Shown here in pieces: positions 35,691-46,468 of a stretch of DNA of 64,000 nucleotides. Source of the stretch: Rhyzopertha dominica (taxonomy: Eukaryota; Arthropoda; Insecta; Coleoptera; Bostrichidae); assembly GCA_025024175.1 (NCBI GenBank), contig QCXZ01000064.1, positions 17,174,001 to 17,238,000 on the forward strand, given 5' to 3'. The translations under genes and the position numbers were made by a program. How positions within the stretch are numbered: the first letter of the stretch is position 1; each line of letters opens with the position of its first letter. A model generated the notes under the pieces. It was not told the origin of the DNA. It saw only the letters and a program-made list of their open reading frames with translations, and did no database searches.

Positions 35691-37214
35691 GTTTGTCATC
35701 TTGGTCAGAGTGTCACACACTTTAATGATCTGCAATTGAAGTATGTGACATGGAAATACGTAATATGAACTTTCAGTATGCTCTGAACAGTTGCAATACG
35801 GATAAGTTTAGGTGATCAATTTTTTAATTAAGTACTGTTTCACAAGTTTTATTTACCTTTTAAATGTTATTGAGGCTATCATAGTTTGAGTTTGGCTAAA
35901 TTCGTTGTTTATCATTCGATTTGGTAAAATTTAAGGTCGCTTATAGCTTATAACAAACAAATGTACTGAGTACATAGCTTCTTAATTGTTATATGACGAT
36001 AAACATTGTTATTATACGGTAATTTTACACTCATGACGGTAAACTGAATTGTTCGTATTTGTAGTTTTATAACTTGAAATGAAAATAAAACCTAACGTTT
36101 AGCCAATAAAAAGGAAATTGTGCCACATTGTCGCCACCTATCGGCAATCCGTAAAAGCTTGAATTCGCTGACAAAAACAGCGACGCTGCTGAATCGTTTG
36201 TTCGTCATCCTTAGTGGAAGGTATTCGTAGCCGTGGCATTTACTATATTTTATTATGATTAGTCAATGGTCGTGGATAACTAATTTTGTTTTAAACCGCA
36301 CGTGAGCTCTATTAGACGTAGAGCTGGCTTGCTGGTTACGTAGGAGTCGTGGTGACTCGGTACAGTGTAAATTTTATCACTCAAGGTTCGATTGTTACCG
36401 ACGGAGCGTGAGGCGGGCCGCCAAAAGGTACCCTGGAAGATTAACACGAGGGTATGAGGTTAAACATTAATTTTTTATTACACATATTTGATAAGATGCA
36501 GTGCTGAAAATTTGCAAAATTATCAGATATGGTACGAGTAAGTAGAGAAAAATTGTTAGAAGTCTAGGCGGAAGATAAAGAACCGTCAGAAGACGCTAAT
36601 GTTACGAAACTTTGTGACTCAGTGCACTTCTGACAATTTCTACAATTAATCTATAATTTAATACTAGTTCACTTGGAAATGATCAGAAGGCTAATTGGAA
36701 GAATCAGGGAGATGTTACCGATACTTAAAGCGTCGGTGTCTTACTTGATTGATCAATTTTCCTCTTATTTCATATTGTATGTCACCGCGCGCACTTCTGA
36801 TGATTTGCCAACATAATTTAGCATATTTTATCACATCATTGGACAAATGTTAGAAGTCAATTAAGAAGACATGTAATTTAATTATCGAAAAAAATGACAA
36901 TTAATTTTATTTTAATCAGAACGACATTAATAATTTTAAATACTCGTCGAATATCTATATTATATTATGCTCGAATTTTCAGTATACCGTTAAAACTATA
37001 CAATTCACTTTTCATTTACATTTCCAATTTGTCCTCTCTCAGGCAATGTCGCCGCTAGCTACTACAGGTATATGAACCCTTGTAAACATCTGCTCTATAG
37101 GTAATAATAATGATTGGTTGAGCCATTTCAAATCTAACAACAATATATAACACTCATCATTATCTAAACATGGGAACAAAATCTCTATGTGTGCAATACA
37201 TACTATGGTTCTCT
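35691..37214. other. No gene seen
   Basis: AT-rich, with a GC-richer patch at 36,120-36,450. It may be an insertion separating the two RT fragments on either side, but I could not find boundaries. Confidence 0.45.
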
Positions 37215-37764
37215 CTCTCTTTTTAGTTTTTCAGATTCTGTTTACAGTCCGTGTATAGATATCGCTCACAGCGTACAAAATGCTTGTTTAGGTCTTGTAT
37301 TTGGTGTTTGTTACAAGCTTGGCGCAATGCCATGGCTAAATATGGCTGCAAGAAGACAATTCCACTCTGTTTGTTTGTTTCATACAATAATATTGAATAA
37401 ATTTCCTAAATATTTATATAATAAAATTATCAATATTTGTAGAAAAGCTGCACTTGTAATTCCTGTACACAAACATGTATTTTTCAAACGATCTTTTTCT
37501 TATAATGTAACTAAATTGTTCAACTCCGTTTCTTCGGATCTAAAATAAAAAAAAATAGATATAATTTTAAAAGTACCTATAAAAACACCTTTTGTTTACT
37601 ATCGCCTAATACTTCGTTCCAAATGTGTAATGATATTAATATTTTACTGCTATATGTGCTATATTTTTCTTTTATAATTTTCTCTTTTTTTAATCGTATC
37701 GCGAATTTTTTTTCGCTCCAGTGGAAGAGCAGGTACCGCCTTCTGGTTAGTAACTGAATAGAAA

Positions 37765-37805
<41 letters not shown>
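37215..37805 (+). pseudogene. C-terminal end of a non-LTR RT ORF with 3' UTR and (ATT)n tail
   Basis: An open frame to 37,548 reads YSPCIDIAHSVQNACLGLVF, then LGAMPWLNMAARRQFHSVCL and FPKYLYNKI, ending SVSSDLK and stop. This follows the C-terminal domain of CR1/Jockey-like RTs (RVQNACLRFIF...WL....RR..H...L.....P.YLY). Downstream is about 220 bp of A+T-rich 3' UTR and an (ATT)n tail at 37,765-37,805. The fragment is quite open, so either it is fairly young or simply lucky. Together with 35,100-35,690 it could represent one interrupted element. A Tc1-like remnant begins right after the tail. Confidence 0.7.
37765..37805 (+). repeat. (ATT)n tail
   Basis: About 13 ATT units at the 3' end of the preceding retrotransposon fragment. 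It probably marks the insertion's right edge. Confidence 0.9.
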
Positions 37806-37808
<3 letters not shown>

Positions 37809-37819
37809 GTCTTGTTCCC

Positions 37820-38280
37820 CGACTCAAACTTTACATATTCAACGACAATCACTGCTTTTGAATGTACCTTCTATCGACTTAGATTCAGAACTTTCACTGA
37901 CTCCGACTAGCAAATTTCGCCGCTTGGAATGGTGTCGAGCCGGATTGAACTGGGACGTAGAGTGGGACTTCATCTGCATTAGCGATGAGTCTGGATTCTG
38001 CTAGGGTTCCATGAAGCGCATATACCTACATATCAGACGGTTTCGCGTTGAAAAGGAAAACATACAAATAATACCGCTGGCATCACAGTATGTAGTGCCC
38101 TATCTTGGATGTAGGTCCTTCCTGATGTTGAGAATTATGGCCGCTTTCTTTGGTCTACGCAGAGCCGAATTAGAAAATGAATTGCTAGATTTCTACCATT
38201 TGTGCTTGTTCATTCCTAAGAATTTTTTTTTGTGGTATAAAACATTTTTCCTTCTGGATGCTGCCTTACTTGCATGAGCC
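37820..38280 (+). pseudogene. Tc1-type transposase remnant
   Basis: The frame 37,807-38,004 contains RRLEWCRAGLNWDVEWDFIC followed by ISDESGFC, matching the Tc1 pattern R..WC..H..W....W....FSDESRF, with the first catalytic aspartate kept. After a stop, KRIYLHIRRFR fits the next block (D....V.RRPGER), and in another frame GITVCSALSW fits the GV.VWGAIS block. The following region (to 38,280) stays open but diverges. The second and third catalytic positions cannot be read. Tc1 transposases insert at TA; no terminal repeats found. Confidence 0.65.
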
Positions 38281-38589
38281 CCGGTATACGGAGTTATTTG
38301 GTGTCCAGCGCCATATAGTTTGCTTATTTAGACAGATAGGTATAGCAAATCGTATATTTGTAAATGATCCAAAATTATACCAGATAATGTAGAATGTCAA
38401 AATTTCGATAGTCAACTCTTTTTTTAAGGTACTTACACTTATCTATTTAGCTATGCAAATAAAATAGACGCTTACATAACAAAACTTTCCATAAAAGCCA
38501 TTTAAACATGGTCAGTACAAAGCATTAAATTTATCAAGTAATAAAACAATAAAAAATAATTAATTATGTGTTCAAAGTGACCTTCGTTC

Positions 38590-39130
38590 TGCTTCAAACT
38601 TTGAGTGCACCCTTGAAGTTCTTCATATTAATTGGAGGTGTAAGATAAGTTAAAGGGAGAAAGCATGTCGCTGTAAGATCTGGAGATCTGGCAGGACACT
38701 TAGTTACTTCACTACGATTTTCGATCCATCTGTCAGCGTAACCTATACTTAAATAATCGGTTACAATAACTCCTGAGCTATGTGATGGTGCACTATCCTG
38801 TTGTTATATCACGTTGCGTCTAATGTTCAAGGCCACCCCTTCTAGGTAATCCGGTAGTTCATACCTCAAAAAATCTAGATAGATTTAGCCTGTGAGCACG
38901 GTATCGTGGGCCAACAATATGACCATTAGATAACAAACCCCATCCCAAACGTGTGAATTTCTCCAAGCCAGTCTGGAATATCTTGCGAGCAATAGTTGCA
39001 GTCATGGCTGTTAACTATTTCATTATTATAAAATCGACATCTCATCACGTTATGTTCTGTAAAAATCACTACGACCCGTGAAGAGATGACCATGCTACTA
39101 AATGAAGCAGTATTTAGTAATACATTGCCA
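38590..39130 (-). pseudogene. DDE transposase remnant, same family as at 33 kb
   Basis: Minus-strand order: FTEHNVMRC (~39,060), GEIHTFGMGFVI, NGHIVGPRYRAHRLN, YELPDYLEGVALNIRRNVI, QQDSAPSHSS (second catalytic aspartate kept), then ADRWIENRSEVTKCPARSPD followed by LTATCFL, where the third acid (normally in SPDLTPLDFF) is lost, and finally NMKNFKGALK. This is the insect family with the GP.F....N...YL.FL...LP.LLEDVPL.IR....QHDGAPAH signature. One stop sits before QQDSA and frameshifts occur near 38,940. N-terminal domain not seen. Closest relative in the window is at 32,760-33,254, on the same strand. Confidence 0.75.
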
Positions 39131-41046
39131 TAATAAAGACTAGTGTAAGTGCAATTTATTGTTGTTTTTCACCATCATTTCCACTGACTATCCTTCTGTT
39201 GTTTTGAAAACAACTATGCTCACGCAAATTTTTTGCTAATTTTGAGGTTCTTGCATTTTTCCGCCTTAAATTATAGTCGTATATAGTTTCTCTTCATTTG
39301 TGTAGTTGATGATATTTTTAATATGATTAAACACAAATTCGATGGGACACAATCATGAAATAAGCATTTAACGTAGCACTGGATTAATTTGGTGAGATTT
39401 GTCAAACTAAATGGTTTAGGACACTATTATTTTCTTACAAATAATTGACTTACGACCTCACCTAACCTTTATTCCTTTTTTATTTTTATTGACATGCTTA
39501 TCATGTAAGTGCGTGTTTTTGCGTAGTCAAATGAAAAATCGTTTAAAATAGCAAAACATCCTATTTGACATACGTTATCATGCCGGTGATTTGAGGTCAT
39601 CGTGTAGTAGCGTTTGTGGTACCATTTGCAAATATACAGGGTTTGTTATACTTATCTATTAAAATAAAGAAGATATGGGGCCTCCAACACCAAACTATAT
39701 CACCCCGTGTAAGAACATACCAAACAATAGCTGTATTTATATTTCGGTTTTACTTTCATCGAAAAACCGGGGAGCAGCTCTATTATGATTCTAAAGCAGA
39801 CGAATTTGATAATATATATCCTTTCTTAACACCATTGCAAGAGAACTGCGTAGTCTAAAGACGTCATACTAAATTGAATAAATAAAATAACAAAATCCAG
39901 CTAATGCCAAAATTTGATATGCTATGTCGTGATCGGTACACCTTCCACGTCAAGCGAAAGCGTAATCCTAAGTTGTTCGGGTGCGTGTTGTCTTGGCGGG
40001 GTACACTGTGTAAACAGTTCATTCCGTTTAATTAAAACCCTTCTTAGTCCCTCGATTTGAATGCTTCAGCGCCCGACAGACGAGTAGGTAGGATTAAAAT
40101 CCAATACACGGATAGGAAATCCTTTCAGGAGAGTTTTATAATTGCCCGTGGAAGCGAATGGGGTTATGTAGATTTCCTCCGTCGTCGGCACTTTCATAAA
40201 TATATAGGAAGCCGAAAACTGCTGATCTGCTTAATCCGAATGCAATCTAATTTGCATATAATGTGGGACGTTGAGTTAAAAGGTGCTAACTGTAGTCGTG
40301 TTGTAGCGTGATAACGTGGTAGTTCTAATCTCGGGACCAAGACTGGCTTTCTATGTCCAATAATACGTCTTGTCCCTAATCCGAGATATCTCATGCGTCC
40401 GACGTGACATCCCATTTAGATCAACCCTCATAATTCCGAACTGGCACGCTTGAGATCTTAATATATCGGGGCGGTTAAGCAGATTTTTGTGTACATCATC
40501 TAAAGGAATTTAATCGTCGATGCGAGTGCATCTTCGGTTACTAACAAAATTAAAAATTAATATTGGAAGCATAAACATCCCGCTTCTATAAGGGCGAATT
40601 TTAGATACAATTGGGTATTGGTATTTTAAACTTGCCGTTGCGTGGGCGCCGGCGAGATTTTATTGTAGCGATTTGAGGTTATCTTTGTGATGTGATGCCG
40701 GCTTCCCGTAGAGTGGATTGTAACGTGGTAAAATGAAATTGTTTTGTGGGCAAAAAGGTGATATCGGCTGCCACCTGAAATTTAATTTAAGGCGGCAGGA
40801 TGCTTAATCGATTACTTCCTACCTTCCCTGCCTGTGCCACAATTTCCTTTGTTTCACATTTACTGATAAATTCTGAAGGGCGCTTCGCGTGAGCCGTTCA
40901 CTAGCGAACGTGTGTCTTTGTTCCTATAATTTCGAGTAAATTAATAATTAAATATATGCATTCAACAATTTTACTATAGGAGGTATAGTGCAAGAATTTT
41001 CATTTATGGGTTTTAGTAATTATATCTTGTATACAATCATTACCTA
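39131..41046. other. No gene seen
   Basis: AT-rich with more mixed composition at 39,950-40,900. ORFs of 80-84 codons at 39,616 and 40,057 and a 73-codon frame on the other strand at 40,194 are unassigned and overlap in opposite directions, so not convincing. Confidence 0.45.
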
Positions 41047-41404
41047 TGTTGTGCGAATACGGGCTCGAAAACTGCGGATCACAGACTTAACTTGTTTTAA
41101 TTAAAACACTAGTATCAAATACAATAATTCTATACACAACTAGTTTAACACACTACTATATTAACACCACTAATTCACTAAACCACTACACTGTACACAC
41201 TTGCACTTAAATCACCTGTTCACTAAGCCTTTTGCTCGTTCGATAATCGCTGTTCCAATTCACAACTTCCGCGCTTCTCTCCGTCGTGCTATTTATACCC
41301 CCAGCGAAATTCCAGAAGCGGCACCTACTAGACGCTTCGCGAAGGTACGATTGATAACATCCTCTGGAGTTTCGACATTCCTGCCATCTGTCTATAGCTA
41401 GGAT
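41047..41404 (-). mobile_element. LTR fragment, relative of the solo LTR at 6,634
   Basis: The minus strand matches the LTR at 6,634-7,772 (minus its insert) from GACAGATGGCAGGAATGT through the TATA region, where GGTATAAATAGC is followed by ACGACGGAGAG, and AGTGAACAGGTG to its end GCACAACA. The 5' ~100 bp are missing: similarity stops at about 41,404. It shows the undisturbed central part, which is how the insertion of element B in the other copy can be recognised. No internal retrotransposon sequence adjoins it. Confidence 0.75.
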
Positions 41405-42199
41405 CACGCTGAATAAAAACTGAGAGTGACATTTTAGTTTTTATTTTAATGAACTTATTTTTAAATCTGGGGGGGGGCGCTGATTGAATAATACAAAAAG
41501 TATTCCTATTTTAAATACTTTTCCTTTTATTTCTTAGAAATGTCCAGTTATCAACGCCAAACAATAAACAACCAAAGCAAAAAAAAACGCATTTGTCTGC
41601 TCCTCCGATCAACCGTGAAGCATTTTCATAAACATTTGCATCAAACTTTCTGGTAAATCTTTTTCGATTTTTGGTAACTGGGTTGTACCTACTTGATTTA
41701 AATTTAATTCAGGCATAGGGCGTTTCGTTTTCCTTAATGTTTACAAGCAAGTTAATCAGATGGCTAGCGGGTTCCCACAGTGCAGGCGCTGCACGCAAAT
41801 TATGTAAGATTGTAAATTAAATACCTATGGGTAATAACTAAAATGGGTATATTAGATCATTAGATGTAATTGTAAATAAATGTTTTAATTTAATTGAATT
41901 TGATGTACCTAGTCATTTATGTAGGGAGGGCGGCGCCCCGCAGCCCTCCCTCACCAGCCGCCACTTATAATAATACTAAAAACACTTTCTTAAAGCAACC
42001 TTTTCTGCTTCACGTCATGACAACTAAGAATTTTTAAGATAATCTCTAAGGCAAGATAAGGAAAAAAAGACGGATTTACAATTAAATATGCTAACACAAA
42101 TGCTCAATCAGCTCATTTCGTAATGCTATTTATATTATAGCTCGCTGAGTTATGCGATGAACATTGCAAACCTGTGTTGCTTTGGACATTTTTCTTACA
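41405..42199. other. No gene seen
   Basis: AT-rich, with a G-run at 41,470-41,478 and the hairpin listed separately. Confidence 0.5.
41924..41950. repeat. GC-rich hairpin
   Basis: GGGAGGGC and its exact complement GCCCTCCC with an 11-base GC-rich loop, in AT-rich surroundings. Possibly the end of a small repeat; function unknown. Confidence 0.6.
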
Positions 42200-42480
42200 A
42201 AGCTAGTTAAATGAATACCAAGAGCAATACCCAGAAACAGCTGTGGACTGAAAAAACCTCGAGGTCATGGTCGGTGCGTTGTCTCGCGAAACTGGAAGTG
42301 TTGGACCTAACGCAGATAGTGGACAACCCTACCTGGACCTATATCCCTACATTACGACAACAGTTCAAGAGTTATTACGATTTTCCATGGCGCTACCAAT
42401 ATTACCAGTGGCTATTAAACACGCTATACAACTACCAGAACCGATTATGTTTAACTTCTTTTACGTATGAGATCGTGGTT
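42200..42480 (+). pseudogene. Unidentified protein-like remnant
   Basis: One frame runs for about 90 codons with a single stop (TGA near 42,248): NEYQEQYPETAVD, then from ATG 42,267 VGALSRETGSVGPNADSGQP, YLDLYPYITTTVQELLRFSM and AIKHAIQLPEPIMFNFF, ending TGA at 42,468. The residue mix looks like real protein, including on both sides of the stop. A second overlapping frame (42,211-42,501) is also open but reads less naturally. I do not recognise the family; a TE gag-like or other domesticated or viral-derived protein is possible but unproven. It lies between two LTR pieces. Confidence 0.35.
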
Positions 42481-42673
42481 CTACAGAACAAGATTTACTA
42501 ATTCGTAGAACATAAGAATATGCAGCACAGAAAATCTCCACATCCTGGTTATTATTGGTTGAGAATAATAAGACCTATGTTTTTCGGAGGTAATTGGCAA
42601 TCACTTTATTTTAAGTTATATTAACTTACACTGTATATTTTTGATAAAATTGTCAACTCTTGCCATACTTTTG

Positions 42674-42690
42674 AATCAATCAATCAATCA
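42674..42690 (+). repeat. (AATC)n run
   Basis: About four AATC units, the same tetramer as the tail of the retroposon ending at 46,451. It may be the tail of another copy, but no adjoining homology was seen. Confidence 0.6.
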
Positions 42691-42699
42691 GCAGGATGG

Positions 42700-42970
42700 T
42701 GCAACTCCTCACTGTATAGTGGAGACCCTAGCAATATTACGCAATCGCTTAATAGACAGAAATACAACAATTCTCTTTCAACCTGAATGTTGCGATTTGA
42801 ATAACTAGGTACCTTCAGTACCACTATCAAATTGACACTTCGCGACCGTTCAGTTGATAGAATTCTCTGGAGAGTATAGAAATTTCCTGCCATCTGTCAT
42901 CACTACTTACAGTGTCCAGCTACAGCGCATGTCTGCAACTCCTGTCTAGAGATGGCGATGCACGTAACAA
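42700..42970 (-). mobile_element. Second, diverged LTR fragment
   Basis: The minus strand starts TGTTACGTGCATCGCCATCT at 42,970, then GACAGGAGT, GACAGATGGCAGGAA and ACTCTCCAGAGAAT, matching the first ~130 bp of the LTR at 6,634. Beyond that the sequence differs, so it is a related but distinct LTR or a recombined one. AATAT flanks the TGTTACG end. Left boundary uncertain; it may reach the (AATC)n run at 42,690. Confidence 0.55.
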
Positions 42971-43586
42971 TATTTTAACTAGGAAACCCCATAACTTTAC
43001 TGGACTAGTTCCAATATGCTACTGTCCGTGTCATAAATAAGATTTTTTTTTAAATTTTTTACAACATTACTGAAACAGTTACTAGGAATATTTAATGAGG
43101 AAGGCATGAACTACTTAAAAAACTGCATGCATGAGAACAATTAAGCATAATACATTAAGACTGGAAAAAACAGGACTATATACAAAATATATTCAGGCAT
43201 GAAGTTATCACATTTCTACCTCGACTTCTACATTTCAGGAGAAATTATTAAACCACTTAAACGGTGCAAACTGCATTTTTATCAATGGACTTTAACTTTG
43301 TGCTACAAGTAGAAATACGACTTGTTTGTAGACGCTTCAAAGCTTTGCTATTCTTTACAGGAACGCCCTTTTATTTCAGTTCTGCGTATTAAAGTTAATA
43401 GGACATTTTAATAGATTAGGTATTTCGGGAATCTTTTTTACCCAAGTAAAGTATTGTCTAATTGCACTGTTTTAAATTTAAATTAGTTAGGAAGAGTAGG
43501 ACAAAGCAATACTCGCTTGAGTTAGGCAGTTTTCGCATCAACACGTATTTAGGTTAGCCTATTACCGAAAAGAAAACCGCCCAGAT
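42971..43586. other. No gene seen
   Basis: AT-rich sequence, nothing recognised. Confidence 0.5.
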
Positions 43587-44140
43587 ACATCGTAAAAGTT
43601 TGTAAACCTATAGAAGCTACACTCTGAAAAACTGAAAATAACAAAGAAAATGTGGTATACATTTTGGCTTCTACATCGATCAGGTACAACAATCAACAAT
43701 GTATTTAATGATCTTAAATAGCATATATTTATATTATATTTTCAGCATCGGTATATTTTGTAAAAGTATGTAAAATTATAAAATTTTGTGCTGGATTAAA
43801 ATTAGCAATTGCAACAAGATTTTATTAAGTATTCATTTTGCCTACAACGAAAATTTCACATTAACATCGTCAAAGTTTGGAAATCTGTAGAACCTACACT
43901 TTGAAACACTAAAATTGCAAGAAAAAAATTAGTAATTACATATTTTAGCTCCTACAACATATAACGTACGACATTCGACAATCTATTTGATGATCGTAAA
44001 TAGCATATATTTATATCAGATCTTCACCATCGGTGAATAGTGTAAAAGCGCATTTAAATTGCAAAATTTTGTGTTGCATTGAAATTAACGACTGCAAAAA
44101 TATTTTATTAGTTCTTCATTTTGCCTGCAGCGCAAATAAG
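43587..44140. repeat. 277-bp tandem duplication
   Basis: Two diverged direct copies, starting at ACATCGTAAAAGTTTG (43,587) and ACATCGTCAAAGTTTG (43,864). They share AAATAGCATATATTTATAT, (T/C)AT(C/T)GGT and TTCATTTTGCCT(A/G)CA blocks in the same order. Non-coding. No terminal inverted repeats seen. Confidence 0.75.
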
Positions 44141-44977
44141 TTATTGGCGAATCTTCCGATATAATATCCTTTTTTTTAAGGTGGCGGCAGCCTAGCACTG
44201 CACACACTATCCACATTAAGTTTTATTAAATCACACAGAATCCAGCTGACACCTTTGTTCGACTAATAGGACAATAATGTTTGAATTACAGAACTGTGTT
44301 GCCGATTTAAGCAAATATGGCGTCCTCTGGATGTAAGAATATTTTCATGTTTTGAAAATAGCGCGAAGGGCGAGTAAATATAACTTTAAATTAACATTAA
44401 CATTATCATCAAAAAGGATAAATTCCCGCTTAAAGCAGCCTCTTGCCACTGCATAATCGTGTGACGTCATTAATTTGTCATTATGTGTCAATTTCAACAA
44501 TGGTGTTTTCAGGGTTAATGTAAAATATAACCATTCTTAACAGTAAAAAGATGTAATGATCAGCCAACGTATTGTAAAATAATTGCAAAAGACCTAGCCT
44601 GTTCCTAGAAGAGATGTCAAAAAGGCTCCGTAACTAGTATACGACTTTGTGCGTCATCAGTTTTGTGTACTGTTGACTCTAGACATTTTTAAAATTAACA
44701 TTGTTTAATAAATATGCAAATGTAATGTACGGCAGTGATTCCATACCTATTTATATATGTATTGTTTTGCAGTTTTGAACTGGAAGTGTTTTTTTAATTC
44801 TTTGTATCTGGCGCAAAGTATCGATTTTGGAGCGTCTTATTTTCTTGGGCACAATAAACGAGGAATATGTCAAATCCTCAAACGGACCAATCGTCAAATC
44901 AGCGTGGAATTGTATGAAATAACACGGCAGGCGCTACGTTAGCGCCTACGAGTAAATTGACTGGTCTTTTTATGATC
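44141..44977. other. No gene seen
   Basis: AT-rich. A 61-codon frame at 44,757-44,942 is unassigned. An 8-bp GC hairpin (AGGCGCTA, loop CGT, TAGCGCCT) lies at 44,929-44,947. Confidence 0.45.
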
Positions 44978-44994
44978 ACCAGTTATAATGAACA

Positions 44995-46451
44995 CAATTC
45001 TGGCAAAGATTCGAATCAGCTTAGAAGAAATTGTAAAGGAACTACAGTCAAAATATCAAGAAGTAGGACAACGAGAAGGAATCTTGTTACTCCTAAATTA
45101 CCTAGAAAGAGAATGATCCTGTGGAGGAGAAGAAATAATGGCCGCTACATCGGACGTGATAAATGAGAAAATCACAGTTCACACGTATACGTTTCGTTAA
45201 TAATGTGTTTTAGTGTTGCATCCTTGTGCTCGTGTTGTGGTTGTTATTGGTGTCATCCTTACAGTGAAGCAGTTCTGTGTATCTAGCCAAGTGTATACAG
45301 GAAGTTACAATATTGTGGTATAGAAACAGTCTACGCAGCACATTGGCTCATGAAACAGATATATGGGGAAACATTGTCCAGCAATAACACATAAACCAGG
45401 CAACATATGTGGAAGTTAGGCAGTAGCCTGAACAAGGTCTACGATCGAAATACAACTCAGAAAAATCCCAATGCTCATAAACAACTTGAACAAAAAAGAC
45501 TTCAGTTGGAGAGAACAAATCTTAAGAGGCAACACAAGAAAGAAGGAGTAAAAGGAACCACTGCGATAGTGCTATAGTTTTGTCTAGAGACCAGGAAGCC
45601 ATGGAAATAACGGCCTTAAATATTCTGTAATGTATAATATATAAAAAATGCATTATTCTAGAATATTCCCCTAGATCATCACCCCATCTAGAGCTTCAGC
45701 AAGCGATCGGACAAACAGATGAAATCACACAAAGAAACGTCAACATCATCATGAAAGAGAAACCTAAATAAGATACAGAGATCGAACAACTACATAAAAT
45801 TGTAAGAGTTTAATTCACATTGTGTCCTAATATTGTGTACTTATGTTTACGTTACTATTATCATTGTTACGGTCACTATAGTGTTGCTTCATGTATATAG
45901 CTAAGTGTATACAAGAAATTACACAATAGTGGTGCATAAAATCCTGGAAGACGGAAGCTACCCTCGAAGCTCAGAAGAACTTCAACAATGCAGCCAAGCC
46001 AAACTGACATCAAACGCATCAAATACTAGGGACACATCTAAAGGAAAGAGGCAAACCACCCGGAAGACTTAGGAGCTAAGCGGAGACCAACGAAAAAGAG
46101 GAAGACCGTGCTTTACACGAAAAACAACAATAGAGAGGATAATTCAGAAACCAGAGAAAAACTAAAAATAAAGGCTAGAACAGTAATCACAAGGTACAAG
46201 AAATGAATCAAGCGACTCTGAAATGGACCAATGATGCCAACAGCACCAAGAAAACATTCAAAGAAAATGATTGTTACCTATATAACCTTCCCATTCAGTC
46301 CTTATATTCCCTTAACATGCGCTAGACAGTCGCACTACTAGCAATCAGCATGTAACCCTTCAACCCAGCGTAGAAGGCCGGCCCGCCGGTATATCCGGGA
46401 GTGGCAGGAATGCTGACCTTACGCTGGTTTAATCAATCAATCAATCAATCA
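44995..46451 (+). mobile_element. Retroposon-like repeat with 17-bp target duplication and (AATC)n tail
   Basis: ACCAGTTATAATGAACA occurs immediately left (44,978-44,994) and right (46,452-46,468), a perfect 17-bp target-site duplication. The element ends in (AATC)n (46,430-46,451), typical of a non-LTR retrotransposon or SINE-like copy. An open start (ILAKIRISLEEIVKELQSKY, ~45,000-45,060) and a later basic frame (REKLKIKARTVITRYKK, ~46,150-46,205) resemble the linker of some non-LTR ORFs, but no RT box is present. A ~100-bp segment containing GTATA(T/C)(A/C)TAG...AAGTGTATACA is present twice (about 45,207-45,320 and 45,835-45,940). A diverged relative is at 55,321-56,085. Confidence 0.75.
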
Positions 46452-46468
46452 ACCAGTTATAATGAACA

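Noticed and set aside
44929..44947. GC hairpin resembling a bacterial terminator
   Set aside because: The window is eukaryotic and no gene precedes it; an 8-bp stem with a 3-base loop can arise by chance.
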